From: Unio delphinus
Taxonomy: Eukaryota > Mollusca > Bivalvia > Unionida > Unionidae
NCBI GenBank assembly: GCA_029339505.1
Contig: JAQISU010001239.1
Span: forward strand, 8,688,001-8,752,000
Direction of reading: 5' to 3'
DNA length: 64,000 nucleotides
Shown: in pieces, positions 1 through 12,195 of the stretch
Layout: each line of letters starts with the position of its first letter
Position numbering within the stretch: position 1 is the stretch's first letter
Notes under the pieces: generated by a model
What the model saw: only the letters and a program-made list of their open reading frames with translations
What the model was told of the DNA's origin: nothing
Databases searched by the model: none
Translations under genes and position numbers: made by a program

Positions 1-34
1 TTAAGTGAATATTTAATTAATTAATTTCACTACT

Positions 35-364
35 TTAGAATAAATAACGAAAATTGACACCACTTGTGGTAAACAAGTGCTGTAATTTTTTATATTCTTG
101 TTTTGAACCTCTAAAATCAAATTTGTATGCACAATTATTGGGAACCTTATAACTTGGAAGTTGCCATTTCACCATGCTAATCACAATATAACAAGCATAA
201 CATATATATGCACTTCTGTATGGGCTACATGTTAGCCCCAAATGATCATGTAGCACATCTTGAGCTGTTTCTGTCTGTCTCTTCAGTTTTCCATGTAAAT
301 TAACTTTGTTGGATCGATTTGTGCCCAGGTGAACACCACAAAGTGAGCATATATTTTCTGCCAT
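35..364 (-). CDS. Hypothetical Cys-rich protein, 109 aa
   Basis: This is an open ATG-started frame of 109 codons. It has one Cys-x2-Cys pair near residues 6-9 and a second (ICYAC) near residues 55-58, a spacing that suggests one small zinc-binding fold. I do not recognise the family. It could be a short single-exon gene or the first exon of a longer one. The 100-250 bp upstream are less AT-rich than the surroundings and hold an inverted repeat centred on an E-box, which fits a promoter. The ORF length is only modestly above chance for this composition, so the call is tentative. Confidence 0.4.
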   Translation of the reverse strand: MAENICSLCGVHLGTNRSNKVNLHGKLKRQTETAQDVLHDHLGLTCSPYRSAYICYACYIVISMVKWQLPSYKVPNNCAYKFDFRGSKQEYKKLQHLFTTSGVNFRYLF

Positions 365-464
365 TCTTTAATTTTTTGCATTCATTTCGTTCTAATCACG
401 CGTTCATTTAAATGTACGAGAATGGTACTATAGAGGACGTTTCTTACCCGTCTTATTTGGAGTC

Positions 465-496
465 TGCGTGAATCACGTGATAGTCACATTCACGCA
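465..496. promoter_or_regulatory. Inverted repeat with CACGTG core
   Basis: TGCGTGAAT at 465-473 is repeated inverted as ATTCACGCA at 488-496, and a palindromic CACGTG E-box lies between the arms. The site sits between the start of the minus-strand Cys-rich ORF (364) and a possible plus-strand first exon (613). It could be a shared operator for a divergent promoter. The symmetry is visible; the regulatory role is inferred. Confidence 0.35.
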
Positions 497-612
497 GCTA
501 CAGCCGATTCGTTTAACCAAGCGTACCGAGTGTTTCAAATGAACGAGCGGAAGTCGCATCGGATTGGTTGCTCTGTGTAGTATGGTGAACACGAAACTTA
601 AATGTCAACGGT

Positions 613-742
613 ATGTTAGGGTTGTGTTATTCTGCTTGGATTTACAAGTTGTCAAACGTAGGATTTGATTCGGAAATATGCTGTACATATCGCAAAAAGA
701 ACCCTTCAGCCGACGGGAGCTCAACAGCCGCGACAAATAACG
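613..742 (+). CDS. Possible first coding exon with splice donor
   Basis: An ATG at 613 opens a frame of about 43 codons that runs into a good splice-donor match (G|GTAAGTG at 742-748). It lies 250 bp from, and diverges from, the start of the Cys-rich ORF at 364. No protein family is recognised and no second exon was found, so this rests on ATG, open frame and donor alone. Confidence 0.2.
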
Positions 743-992
743 GTAAGTGTGTGAAATTTGCACGCATATGTGCAGACAAAAGTGTGTGCAGATAATTGCA
801 GGTTTCAATGAATAGGTGAAATCAGCCTCTAACCCCAACATCAAAATCGTAACGGGTGAAGGGCTGATTTATAGGCCTAGGAGTATGTGTGTGACATTCT
901 TCTTAGCAGCTTGTTTATGAATAGTGAGTCTGATGGAAAGAAAAAGCCTCTCTGCTTTACGGCGGTCTCTTTTAGCAGTGCGAAGCTGGTCC

Positions 993-993
<1 letters not shown>

Positions 994-1070
<77 letters not shown>
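994..1070. repeat. (TA)n microsatellite
   Basis: An uninterrupted TA dinucleotide run of about 38 units. Confidence 0.98.
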
Positions 1071-1073
<3 letters not shown>

Positions 1074-1674
1074 GCTGTATGGCTGTGTCTGATATTTCCT
1101 ATGATGTCATGTGAAACTCTTTTATCACAACTGGTAATGCTATTTTCATTACGAACAAATTAATAAATAATGTGGCTACTTCTTTCTTGGTGACGTTGTG
1201 AAATTGATGTAAGGCAAAATGTACAAAATGCAATGTAATATGCGACTCGCTGACAGGTTAACTCATTTGTATGAACAATCTATTGACAAACAAAATGCAG
1301 TTTCACAGACAGTCCATATACAGATATGTAATGTCCCGTCACTACATTTATGCTACAAAATGTAAATCTGCGACTTTTAAAAGTTATGAATTGCCCCTGG
1401 AGTGGGGCAAATAGGGATATAAGAGGCAAACCGTGCTCCTGGATGGCAGGGATAGGGGTGGCTTTACCTAATTCTAACTCTAGAGTGGTGTGTCTCAAAC
1501 GTGTAGGAGGCGGTGCATTTAATCAGTAGCTGGAGTTAGCGAGAAAATGACCTCAAATAATTTGCTCCCATAGATATAACTTACATCTTTTTGTAAGACT
1601 TCCATCCTATAACCGTATACAATGTATGCATATGCTACAAATGAAATGACAAATTTAAACATGAATGCGACGTA

Positions 1675-1826
<152 letters not shown>

Positions 1827-3251
1827 TAACTTTGAAAGGAAAGTAGCCGATGATATTCATTCATATGAACGGGTGCTTGATCCTGTATATACAGTGGTAA
1901 GACACTCACTTCAGACCATTACGTACATAGTTTATTATTTGTGTCTTACGCTCCAGCGGGGGTACATTGACACCTATTAAAAGGGTGTGGTTTTATGCCA
2001 GTTTTATAGATTCGTTCCACTGAAGTGACAACATTATGACAACACATTTGCTGTCAAAGGTACTTAATATAAGTTGGACGCTGCTACGTCCAAGTCCAAA
2101 CAAGCCCAGACAAGTAAAGAACATTGTTGAGCATGTAATGTGTTATGTAAATAGTCCATGTTGAGATAAAGAAAATGTAAATTTTACTTAAACGCCATTT
2201 TTTGCACTCCAACATTATCAGTTATATTACCAACAATGTATTATTCGTAACGATCGGAAAATTGTCAGAGCAGAAGGAAAGTCTTTTTTCTAAAAAATAC
2301 AATAGCTTTTTATAATGATTTCCTTAGTTTAATAAACTTTTTGATATTTATTTTCTTGAAGAACACTTTGGCTTCACATGAAATGCCTTCTCACACACTT
2401 ACAGAAACACATCATATAAGAAAGACGATAATGTAAAATATCAAATTTGGCGGATTGATATTAACACGGCAATTTTTCCTTTGCATGAGATTTTTATATA
2501 CCATCTCAACCTCCCCTTGCAGCTTGTTGGCATTTCCAGTAGTACTTAAACATACAGAGGGGTCCCAGGTGACAGTGAGGTCTAAGGAAAAAGCATTTAT
2601 CACGACATCGACCTTTGTCCACTTAATTTCGAATCTCTCCTCGGCCAACGTAAATATGTGAGAAAGCCTGACAATAGATACCCATAAGTACCTTCCTTTG
2701 GATAGCGTATCATATTCTGAAAAAATAGAGTTTAATTAACAAAAGCATAACCAAACCATTAACGAGTGGATTGTGATACAACTTAAAAAGCCGAGTTTTC
2801 ATAAGAATCATGTTGACATTATGAAATCGTAACGCCATGGTTAGAACATTTATAATGTACATGGTATTAAAATTATACATGAGATCAGTTATAAAATGCT
2901 ACATATTTTTTATTGCTATATCAGTGGCTTGAAAGGCTACATTCACAATATAATTATATTAGTGTTCATATTTGATTCGTTTCATATGAAGATCAAAATA
3001 TACATTCATATCAAGACAAAAGACGCATTTTTTTGTACAAATACTATGTATTAATTAATAATTTGAACAAAAATAAATTCAAATTTAAGTACTCTGGTTT
3101 TCACTGTATATGAGTTCGTTTTGCACTTTCAGTCGTAGGAGATGATAGCTGCTTACTGTTATGATAAAGTAATTGTGACACATCCTAAACATTCTTCACC
3201 CAAGAAAGGGTTCATTCTTGTGGAGACCGTTTCTGAAAATGCAGTAATAAA

Positions 3252-3252
3252 C

Positions 3253-3329
<77 letters not shown>
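3252..3329. repeat. (TA)n-(GA)n compound microsatellite
   Basis: About 28 bp of TA repeats pass directly into about 48 bp of GA repeats, followed by GT-rich DNA. Confidence 0.98.
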
Positions 3330-3331
<2 letters not shown>

Positions 3332-4124
3332 GCGTGTGATTGTGTTTGTGTGTGTGTTTGTATGTATGTGTGTATCTCTTAAGAATGGCAAAACAATAAT
3401 AAAAAATTAACATATGTTAATCTGATAACTGTTCTTTTAACATAAGATATAAGTTGAACCGTGGACAGTCGTTTCGATAATATGCCGTTTTTATCCAATA
3501 TAAAATTATCCGAACAATAAGGAATACAGACCTTGATCTTCCGTCACATAATGTGCTGGCAGATCAGTGTCTTTATAGTTTGTTTTCACTCATTACACAT
3601 GCCAAACTACTTGACTCTGCTCTTTTAACGGCATATCTGAATCTGTGCAGTCAGAAATTTGGCCTCTCTAAACTAAAGTCCTTTCCGAATCTTCTTCCGC
3701 TTACAACATTGGACAATCAAAACGTGCATTAACAACTATACTTTCTGCTACCTATTTTACATACGTTTACACATTAATTTTAAATCCTAAATTAACAATA
3801 TTAACATTAGAAATTATGTCTTTCTTTCACGACAAGATAATGTGTTATGTGTTTATATTTCCTACTCAAAGACGTTACAGAGAATTAAAAATTATTGTGA
3901 TGAGAAAAACAGAAGGAATACGTAGTAACTCTACGTTTACGATTGTTACTATTTCATGCTGTTGACATCTTGATATAGCAATACTAAACCAATAAATTTA
4001 ATGAACATAAAATAAAAGGAGGCCATTTCTTATTCCTAATGAAAAGAACAGAACGGACAGTCAAGGAAGGTAGCTCTATGAAGTGTTGGAGACTTAGGGT
4101 TTGATTGCAATACAACGAAATGAA

Positions 4125-4530
4125 TATGTATGCTTTATTTATAACATATTATATTTATAATAAACTATTTTATTCATAATAAAGTGTTTTATTCATACTA
4201 ACGTATTTCATCGATAATAAAATATTTTGTTTAAAGTAACGTAGTTATTCATAATACAATATTTTATTAATAATAACGTGTTTTATTCATAATAAAACAT
4301 CGTATTCATAATAAAATATTTTATTTACAGAATAACGTATTTTATTCATAATAGAGTATTTTATTCATAATAACATGTTTTATTTATAATAACGTGTTTT
4401 ATTCATAACAACGTATTTGTTCATAATAAAACGTTTTATTCCTAAAAATGCATTTGGTAAAGATAAATAACTTTATTCATAATAACGTTTTTCATTCATA
4501 ATTACGTATTTTATTCATCTAAAATTAGTT
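4125..4530. repeat. Degenerate tandem repeat, unit TTTTATTCATAATAACGTA
   Basis: About twenty imperfect copies of a roughly 19-21 bp AT-rich unit (core TTTATTCATAATAA) lie head to tail. Copies vary in length and in whether they end in ACGT or AAA. No coding function is apparent. It abuts the degraded CR1-like retrotransposon fragment. Confidence 0.85.
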
Positions 4531-4609
4531 TATTCCTAATGTATCTTATACATAAAAAGGTTTATACCAATTTGTGAGCAAATTTTTAATATCTGTATAG
4601 CGAAGATTT

Positions 4610-5735
4610 TAAAATATGCAGAAAAAAGACAGTGGTGCAAGTTCTACTTAGCCAACAGGACACAAATTGTATTTGCGAATGGAATACACTCCAGTCGAGT
4701 TTATCTATTTTGTGTTGTTCCACAGGGGTCTGTTATTGGAACTGTTCTCTTCATTGTATACACTCAGCCGCTCTCAAGTGTCATAGGTCATAACCCAGTG
4801 TCTCACCAATTGTACGCTGATAACACCCAAATATTCAAGTCTAGACACCCTTCAGAAGTTGTGAAATCATGGATGACATGTAACAAGCTGCAGATGAATA
4901 ATGATAAAACTGAACCGTTCAGATCATAACACAAAGACTTTCTCATTCACATTCTTTACCTCAAACAATAAATATCAGCAACACGAACATTAAATCTAGG
5001 TGTTACTCTTGACAGTACTCTCACATTGCAAGAACATTTCATGAACATATGCAAGGCTGCATATCATGATCAGGTCCATTCGGAAACATCTTTCAGTTGA
5101 TACCACTAAAACACTTGGGTGTTCATTAGTAGTTTCAAGACTGAACTATTGTAACTCATTTATGTCTGGTTCATCTCAATATCTACCCCAGAAACATCCA
5201 AAGGTTCAAAACGCAGCTTTTTCGTATCATCATTAGAGTACCTGGATCGGAGCACACTTTCCCACTGCTTTTGTACTCTACACGGGCTATGTATTCGATC
5301 CTGAATGGAACACAACATTTGTTCTCTGTGCTACGTTTCAATGACAGACTCCAGTACAGCATACCTATCCAGCCTCACCCATGTGTATACTCTAGCAAGA
5401 TACTTATTCTCCTCTGCTGACAATCGTATGCTCATTACTCCCACTATGAAAAAAGTCATATGGACAACGTTCATTTGCATACCAGGACCAAGTAACTTGG
5501 AAAGGATTGCCCATTGCAATGAAACACAAAGACACAGTGTTCCCGTTCAAGAGCGCTCTTCATACTCACCATTTTTGTCTGCAAGAGCAAACTTAAAGAC
5601 CTAAATTGTTTTCTATCTTAAATATTTTAGCATTTTCTTTATTTTTTGTTAATTTTTTTTGTACTCATATCATTATAGATGATGTAAAGAATTTCTAAAG
5701 ATTAGACACAATACAAAGTCATTATTATTATTAAT
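4610..5735 (+). mobile_element. CR1/L2-like non-LTR retrotransposon, 3' fragment
   Basis: Plus-strand conceptual translation shows the hallmarks of a CR1-clade reverse transcriptase: VPQGSVIGTVLF near 4,712-4,750 (palm motif B, normally PQGSVLGP) and YADNTQIF near 4,815 (the YADD catalytic box, second Asp changed to Asn). Downstream, 5,305-5,604 is open and resembles the C-terminal thumb/connection end of such proteins. The piece ends in GATGTAAAG...ACACAATACAAAGTC followed by ATT repeats, the usual 3' tail style of CR1/L2 elements. It is 5'-truncated and full of frameshifts, hence inactive. Confidence 0.75.
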
Positions 5736-5869
5736 TTAACTCCCCCACCCCCACCCCCTTGCGGGTTTGGATATGTAGAATTCGCCCGACAGCGACTAAG
5801 TAGAGGCTACCCATTTGCCGTGGGTTGCGACCCGTGTCGGGGGAGGAAATGATCCTGGTATTTGAGTGG

Positions 5870-6279
5870 AGGATTTTCAGGCGGACTCCAGTCTAGCATA
5901 CCTATCGGCCTCACCCATGTGTACACAATAGCAAGATACTTACGTCCCTCTTCTTACAATCGTATACTCATTATTCCCACTATGAAAACGCGGTCATATA
6001 GACAACAGTCATTTGCATGCCATGGCCCAGCGACGTGTAATGAATTCCCCATTGAAACTTAAACACAAAGACAAAGTGTTCTCTTTCAAGAGTTCTTTTA
6101 AAACTCACCTTTATCGAATGCAAGAACAAAAACCTAAAGATATAAAAATTGTTTTCTACCTTAGATATTTCAGCATTTTCTTTGTTTTCAATTTGTATTA
6201 ACAAAATTTTTATTCATAGGGTAATTGATGATATAAAGCACTTAGAGATCCTATAGAGTAGGCACTATACAAAGTCCTC

Positions 6280-6333
<54 letters not shown>

Positions 6334-6335
6334 TA
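5870..6335 (+). mobile_element. Second CR1/L2-like 3' end with (ATT)n tail
   Basis: Residues encoded at 5,862-6,062 match the C-terminal segment of the preceding fragment (shared TPTMK/IPTMK context), so this is another 3' end of the same family in the same orientation. It ends in TATAAAGCACTTAGAGATCC, a short spacer and about 17 ATT units (6,281-6,333). About 130 bp of unrelated DNA separates the two copies. It is heavily 5'-truncated. Confidence 0.75.
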
Positions 6336-6840
6336 TTAAAATTTCAGTAATTTTTTCACAAAGTGATCAGAAAATACGGAAAAATTTATTCAACCTGATC
6401 ATGTAAAGACAGTTCATGCTTACAAATGTAATAAATATACTTACTCGTCTTCACAAATATAGGCTAGAGCAAATTCACAATTATCGTCATTCATGTAGAA
6501 ATCTTCAAGATTCAAGAGGTCAATGCACTTTTCAATGGCAATACCTGGGGAGCCCACTGGGGAGCCATTGGGCTCCCCAGGCGCCCGTGAGAAGAAGTTG
6601 ACGTTTTCATTGCGGTCGTCCCAAAGCCAATGACGCTGGGATGCTATGTAATAGCCATCAATCCAAAACTGACGAACCTGTTGAGTTGAAATCGTGTAAA
6701 TACGATCGGCACAAAGATGAAATAAAATCAGTCAAATAAAGTAAAATCGAGAAATATTGAGAAATCTATTGCATCAAGTAAAAGAAATGTCAGAATATTA
6801 GTCACGTAAACAAGAAACTAAGAATAAGGCATCATAAAAC
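6336..6840. other. No gene seen
   Basis: About 500 bp between the CR1-like tail and the ATGT microsatellite. A small inverted repeat of GGGGAGCCCA/TGGGCTCCCC type lies around 6,548-6,580. No coding signal is convincing. Confidence 0.5.
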
Positions 6841-7033
6841 AATGTATGTATGTATGTATGTATGTATGTATGTATGTATGTATGTATGTATGTATGTATG
6901 TATGTATGCATGCATGCATGCATGCATGCATGCATGCATGGATGCATGCATGCATGCATGCATGTATGTATGTTTGTATGTATGTATGTATGTATGTATG
7001 TATGTATGTATGTATGTATGTATGTATGTATGT
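6841..7033. repeat. (ATGT)n-(ATGC)n-(ATGT)n microsatellite
   Basis: About 66 bp of ATGT units, then about 55 bp of ATGC units, then ATGT units again. The symmetry suggests ATGC arose by substitution inside an ATGT array and then spread locally. All Met-Tyr-Val-Cys ORFs here are products of the repeat. Confidence 0.97.
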
Positions 7034-9504
7034 TCTTTACCAATTTACGAGCTCAGATTTGTTGATTTTAAGTCTTGGAGATACATTATATCTGAATCGT
7101 AGAAACCCGATTAAATTTAAGATATAACTTTAAACATGTCACACAATTACTCATCGCGCTCACGATGCGCTATGGCCAACAAGAACAAATACTCTTCTGA
7201 CAACTGCTGACGAAATCAAAACATTCATAACATTTGCTTTGAGAATCTATTTAAAAATGTTTAATCTTTTTGAAGAGTTATATCCATAAAGTTTACGTGA
7301 TAGTGTCTTTTCAGTGTGTTCCTTATGAACTGAAATTCTCCAGCATCTTCAATCTGGGCCAGTTTCATGTTGTTGTTACGGCAATATTGCTGAATGATGA
7401 CAACGATATACAGATCTAGAGAAAAACTTGTACAAAATAAACAGATTAAGATGCGTCAGGAAGCAGGAATTTATCGTTCTCTTCGTACGTTACTTCTCTT
7501 TCATTTTTAAAAATGATTAGTGTACGTGTCATCTTCATTGAGGTGTTATCGATTCATACGTGGTTAAATTAGAATACAAGGAACAGTGTCACTTAATGTG
7601 ACTACAAATGTTGTACATATTCGACGGGTACGTCATTATACAACGTACATATTATACTCTAGAGCACTCTAACACCAGGAATCGCATCACAATTAGCATT
7701 TCAAGTTCAGTACGAATGTAGTTCTAGTCTTTTTTTAGAACATTTTCTCTATCACAGAATTAGGCGAAAATTAAATTTATTTTCTTCTTGATTTACAAAC
7801 TAATCCCACCATTTTCTTTGTTTCGTCGTACATGCATTGCCTGGGGTGAATAAGTGGTTTTCTCCAAGGTAAGCGGCGTGTAACGATTTGCATGTGCCTG
7901 ACTTCGTATCACTTGAAGTCAGGGAACACCAAGAATCACGGGGTGCACGGTAATTTTTGCCGTGATTTCTGCTCACCTATTTGAGAGTATTTAAGGCAGA
8001 ATATTTCTCATAATAATTACGGGACCAAAAGTATCTTATCGTAGGAAAGATAGCCTGTCATTAATCTCCAGCCAAAGGGGTGAGTGTTAAATTTATATTT
8101 CGTTTTATTGTGAATTTTATTCAGTTTATCATTTCATATAATGATGCCTTTATTGCAATGCAGATTTTAAACGTGGAATATTTGGAATTACTAGTCACCA
8201 TTAGACTTTCAATGCAATAGCGTGATCTAAGGTTTAGATTATTTTTGAGACAACTGTTATTAGTCTGGTTTCTTTATTGTAGCTGATAACATCACTGAGA
8301 ACATCTCTGAATTATAGCTGATTTATTGCGGAATATCTCTGATAACATCTGTTATCGTAGCTGAAATTGTTGCTGATTTATTGTGCAATCCAATTGAAGT
8401 ATCTGACTGTCTGTCTGTCGAACTGTCTGTTCGTCTACATCTGTCGTGACGTGTAAATATCCGGAAAGCTAGAAGTCCGAGTGTCGGAGCTGTCTAGAGT
8501 TATAAACATCCGGGGCGACATCTAGGGTATTGAGGAACGTTGGTTCTAGTAGATGTTGTATGCTGTCTTTACGTATAACTGTGGTGGATCCGTGAAGGGC
8601 AAACGGCCGATAAAAGTATTGGTCAACCCTAGGTCTTCGGGGAAACTGGGCGGCGATTCAACTGTGGGTGAATCGTACGGTTATACAGGGTCGAGACACA
8701 TGTATGTGTTGCAATTGTAGTACAATTGAATACATTGTTGTATTTACATGGTTATTTCAGAACACAATAGTATTTCAAGGCATTGCATGATTCTCAATAA
8801 AAGCTAGCAGCTTGATTGAATACCTGTATATGTTCGTGCTAGTTGTCGCAATCCATACGTGCGATAGTATAGTTTGATGTTTGTGTTCATTATCGTGATT
8901 TATACTTGCGTTAATGTAACTTTTGTAAAGGTTCTTTGGATCTGTGTATAGTCCAAGAGATTCCTTTGTATCTGTGTTTTATTTGGTATTAATATTTAAT
9001 TTATTCATGTATTGTGAATGGTTGTGAGCGTAATTGTGGGTTGAACGCATGAGTTATTGTGTTGATACATCATTATTTTTCATTAATAATTTATTTCATA
9101 AATTTACATTATCTTTCACACTTGTGTTTGTGTTGTTCATTTAATCCACCATCCACTCGGTAACAATTCTGTTACATTCTCCTCTCTCTCATTTTGGTTG
9201 TGATATAAGAATTATATTTATGCATGTGTGGTAGGGAATTAAAGGTAATTGTTTATTCTTGAGAATATAACCTCAGAGTACGGTTGTCTGTGTTTATTTC
9301 AGCGACAGTGCACATTGAGTAATAAGGACAAGGTGATGATCTGGAGGTGAAATATGTGTTCTATGTACATGCTGCTCTATTTACAGTCCAGCCACTCAAA
9401 AGATACATGTGAACCTTGGACAAGAACTTCACCAAGAAGTCATCTTTTGGAGGTGTTTTAGATTAAGATGTGATTTGTATCGATTGTCACACAATTGAAA
9501 GGTC
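7034..9504. other. AT-rich flank without gene; possible LTR-like segment
   Basis: No ORF is supported. A segment from TGTAACG (7,879) to TCTGTTACA (9,176) has LTR-like features: TGTAAC/GTTACA ends, a TATA-like TATTTAAGG near 7,990, a splice-donor-like GGGTGAGT near 8,080 and AATAAA near 8,799. The five bases flanking the two ends do not match (CGGCG and TTCTC), so a solo LTR is not demonstrated. The stretch ends at the target duplication of the Polinton at 9,505. Confidence 0.35.
9499..9504. repeat. Target-site duplication, left (AAGGTC)
   Basis: These six bases directly precede the left AGTAGTAA terminus and match AAGGTT after the right terminus at 5 of 6 positions. Six base pairs is the usual Polinton duplication length. 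Confidence 0.8.
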
Positions 9505-10170
9505 AGTAGTAACATGGGGCGTTATAGCGAGAATGAGAAATTCAGTCATAAAGGTCGTGGGGCGTTATAGCGACAAGATTTATAGCGACAATAGAAATCC
9601 CAGTCAAAAAGGTCGTGGGGCGTTATAGCGACAAGATAAATTAACATAGTCGGCCTATATAGCGACAAGGGAAATTTAATATGGTGGGACTATCTAGCAA
9701 CAAGGGTAATTTAACATGGGAACTATTTGGGCCTATCTAGCGTCAAGGGAAATTTAACATGGTGGGACTATCTAATGACAAGGGTAATTTAACATGGGAA
9801 CTATTTGGGCCTATCTAGCGTCAAGGGAAATTTAACATGGTGGGACTATCTAGCGACAAGGGTAATTTAACATGGGAACTATTTGGGCCTATCTAGCGTC
9901 AAGGGAAATTTAACATAATGGGCCTATATAGCGACAAGGGTAATTTAACATGGGAACTATTTGGGCCTATCTAGTGTCAAGGGAAATTTAACATGGGAAC
10001 TATTTGGGCCTATCTAGCGAAAAGGGGAATTTAATATGAGAACTTTTTGGGCCTATCTAGCGTCAAGGAAAATTTAACATAGTGGGCCTAGATAGCGACA
10101 AGGGGAGTTTAACATGGGAATAATATTTTGATTTGGGTCTAGCGACAAGGGAAATGGAGGCAAATATAGC
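9505..10170 (+). repeat. Left terminal inverted repeat with expanded minisatellite
   Basis: The outer 150 bp align closely with the reverse complement of 22,340-22,489 (shared GGGGCGTTATAGCGACAA and AAATCCCAGTCAAAAAGG). Inward, the repeat expands into about ten imperfect copies of a roughly 36-43 bp unit of the form GGRCTATCTAGCGWCAAGGG then WAATTTAACATGG. The right repeat holds only about three copies, so the array grew on the left after insertion. TAGCGACAAG occurs many times and might be bound by an element protein. Confidence 0.9.
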
Positions 10171-10860
10171 AAATATCTTTTCGAGGTATATGAATGGTCC
10201 TGAAAAGGATCTTTGGGTACATCTTCTTTAAATTTTCCGCCGTTGTTCCACCCCCTTTTGTTTTTCAAATATTTCCTTCAACTTCTTGTTTTCGTCATCG
10301 GGAATCTAGTCAGAATGTCCCATAGCTCTAACTTCTCTTGTATTTTAATCCAATTGTTATTTAATCTGTAAAATTCCTCTTTCTTTCTTTTTTTTGTTTC
10401 CATTGTTCTTTCTCTCCTTACTCCATTTATCTTGTATCTTCTTCACCTCTTCTGATAGCTCATTTCTCATCAGTTCTTCGGCTTTCTTGAGCTGGTCTAA
10501 ACCATTTTGAACAGGGGCCACTCTGTCAAGATATTATTCAAAAAGCACTTTACGTTTTGGACAATATATATCACTTCCTTCAATGTCCCCACTCTGACAT
10601 AGGGTGGGTTAATGCAGCCTTGTAACTTTTCAGCTTCTTCTTATGGAATTCCTTCTAAGAGCTCCCTGGCTATTTTCAGTCTGTTTGCAAAGTCCATGCT
10701 GTTCGCAAACATCCATTCATTATGTAGTCTTTCCACTACATATTCCCGATCTAATATCCAGAAATAGCTGTCTTAAATTGTTGAACAATGTTGACGCTGT
10801 CACCATCTTCTATGGTTATTGCATGGAATGGTTCTAGTATTTATTTAATTATAATATGAA
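10171..10860 (-). pseudogene. Degraded coiled-coil ORF next to left TIR
   Basis: Reading leftward from about 10,560, one frame encodes a charged Lys/Glu-rich stretch with heptad-like spacing (for example NGLDQLKKAEELMRNELSEE), interrupted by several stops. It continues toward 10,200 as another Lys/Glu-rich segment. This looks like a coiled-coil protein gene of the Polinton that has decayed. The family was not recognised; a structural or DNA-binding accessory role is only a guess. Confidence 0.45.
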
Positions 10861-12179
10861 TTAAGGTCGCATGCGCAACTATGTGCTTTCGCGACCAGTT
10901 AATGCCCGAGGGTCGGGCTCTTTGATTGGTCGGGACCAAAGGTAACTTTGACTACACTAGGCTGTGTTGTTGCAGTCTCCCCGGCACCCGTGTTAAATGG
11001 CAGTCTCGCCTTAGAGTAAAATGTCGGGTCACGGCAAAGCAGGAAGGCAGAACAAATACCAATATTGTGTAAGCCACTTGTACAATTATATCAAATCCAT
11101 ATAGACATAGAATTTTTCATCTTTCCTATCAATAAATATTTCTAGTGTACATGTTGTAGGTCCTTAACAAATTTAGTGTACAACATGTTGTAGGTCCTTA
11201 ACAAATTTAATTGCTAAAATGTCTTAGCGACATAAATAAGTGTAGTCACTGTTAGGTGTTTTAGCTTGTTAATTTTGAGCGGTGGTCAAAATTGATCAAG
11301 TTAGATTTCGAGAAAGAGATTGTTCGAAAAGGGTTCTCGTACCAAATTAGAACCCTGGGGAGAAAAATAAAATAAAATAAAATAAAATAAAATTAAAAAT
11401 TCAAAACAAATTAAAAAATAAAAATATTTTTAAAAAAATATATATAAAAATAAATTTAAATTTTTTTTTTAAAAATTAAAAAAAAAAATAAAAATAAAAA
11501 AGAATTAAAAAAAAGATTAGAATTGAAGTGGGGTGTGTTTGGTGTTATTTCATTTCTTCCTTCTTTTTTTTCTTCTTTTCCCTTTTATCTTTCCCACTTT
11601 CTTCCTACTCCCTTCTTCCCTCTTTCTTTCTTTTCCCTTCTTCCATCCTTCTTTTCCCTTTCCTTTTACTTTTTTTTGTCGGTTTCTTGGTGTTATGTTT
11701 CCTTGAGCTATCACTATTTGATCCCGGTGTTCTCATCACACTTATCTTGCCACTTGCCGGTTGACTGGTTTTACTGTACCTACATTGTGCCGCTACTTAG
11801 TGTAATGTTCTCTTTTTTTCCCCTTTCTCCTTCTTCCCTTTCTCCCGTTTCTTCCTTTTTTCCTCGCATTACAATGTTTATATTATCCCCCCTTTCCCTT
11901 CCTTTCCCCTCTTCTATTTTATTTTATATATTTATATTAGGGTAATGTTAAGTTGTTCTGCTTTTTTAAGCTAGCGGTATTACTATCCGCTCTGGCCCCT
12001 TTAACCGATATGGCCTCGTTAATTATTTATTTATTTGGTAGTTATAACATTTTTTTTTGTCTGTTTATTTAAGGTATTGTTACGTGGGTCTGCTTTTGAG
12101 CTAGCGATGTTATGATCTGCTCTGGCCCCTTGATTGATAAATATTAACTATATGGCTATGTTTGTGTTTATTTACTTAT
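10861..12179. other. Low-complexity and unassigned DNA inside the Polinton
   Basis: Contents: a CCAAT-bearing promoter-like patch at 10,905-11,020, followed by a 27-codon ORF starting MSGHGKAGR at 11,021 (discussed in findings); an A-rich (AAAAT)n tract at 11,350-11,520; a pyrimidine-rich tract at 11,560-11,930 whose Ser/Phe/Pro-rich ORFs are not credible; and a roughly 125-bp tandem duplication (11,940-12,010 and 12,065-12,135, sharing GCTAGCG and TCTGGCCCCTT) that may belong to the 3' UTR of the adjacent retrotransposon. Confidence 0.6.
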
Positions 12180-12195
12180 TTGATGGTTTTGATAT

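Noticed and set aside
2412..2648. Minus-strand ORF (MAEERFEIKW...) as an exon
   Set aside because: It has a plausible residue mix, but no recognised domain and no clear splice acceptor, and its start is not tied to a promoter.
6798..7127. ORFs of Met-Tyr-Val-Cys and His-Thr-Tyr-Ile repeats
   Set aside because: They are products of the ATGT/ATGC microsatellite in all frames.
9505..10170. CRISPR-like array
   Set aside because: Repeats are contiguous and imperfect without unique spacers, form part of a terminal inverted repeat, and the DNA is eukaryotic.
11523..11945. Plus-strand 140-codon ORF rich in Phe, Ser, Leu and Pro
   Set aside because: It is a translation of a pyrimidine-rich low-complexity tract.
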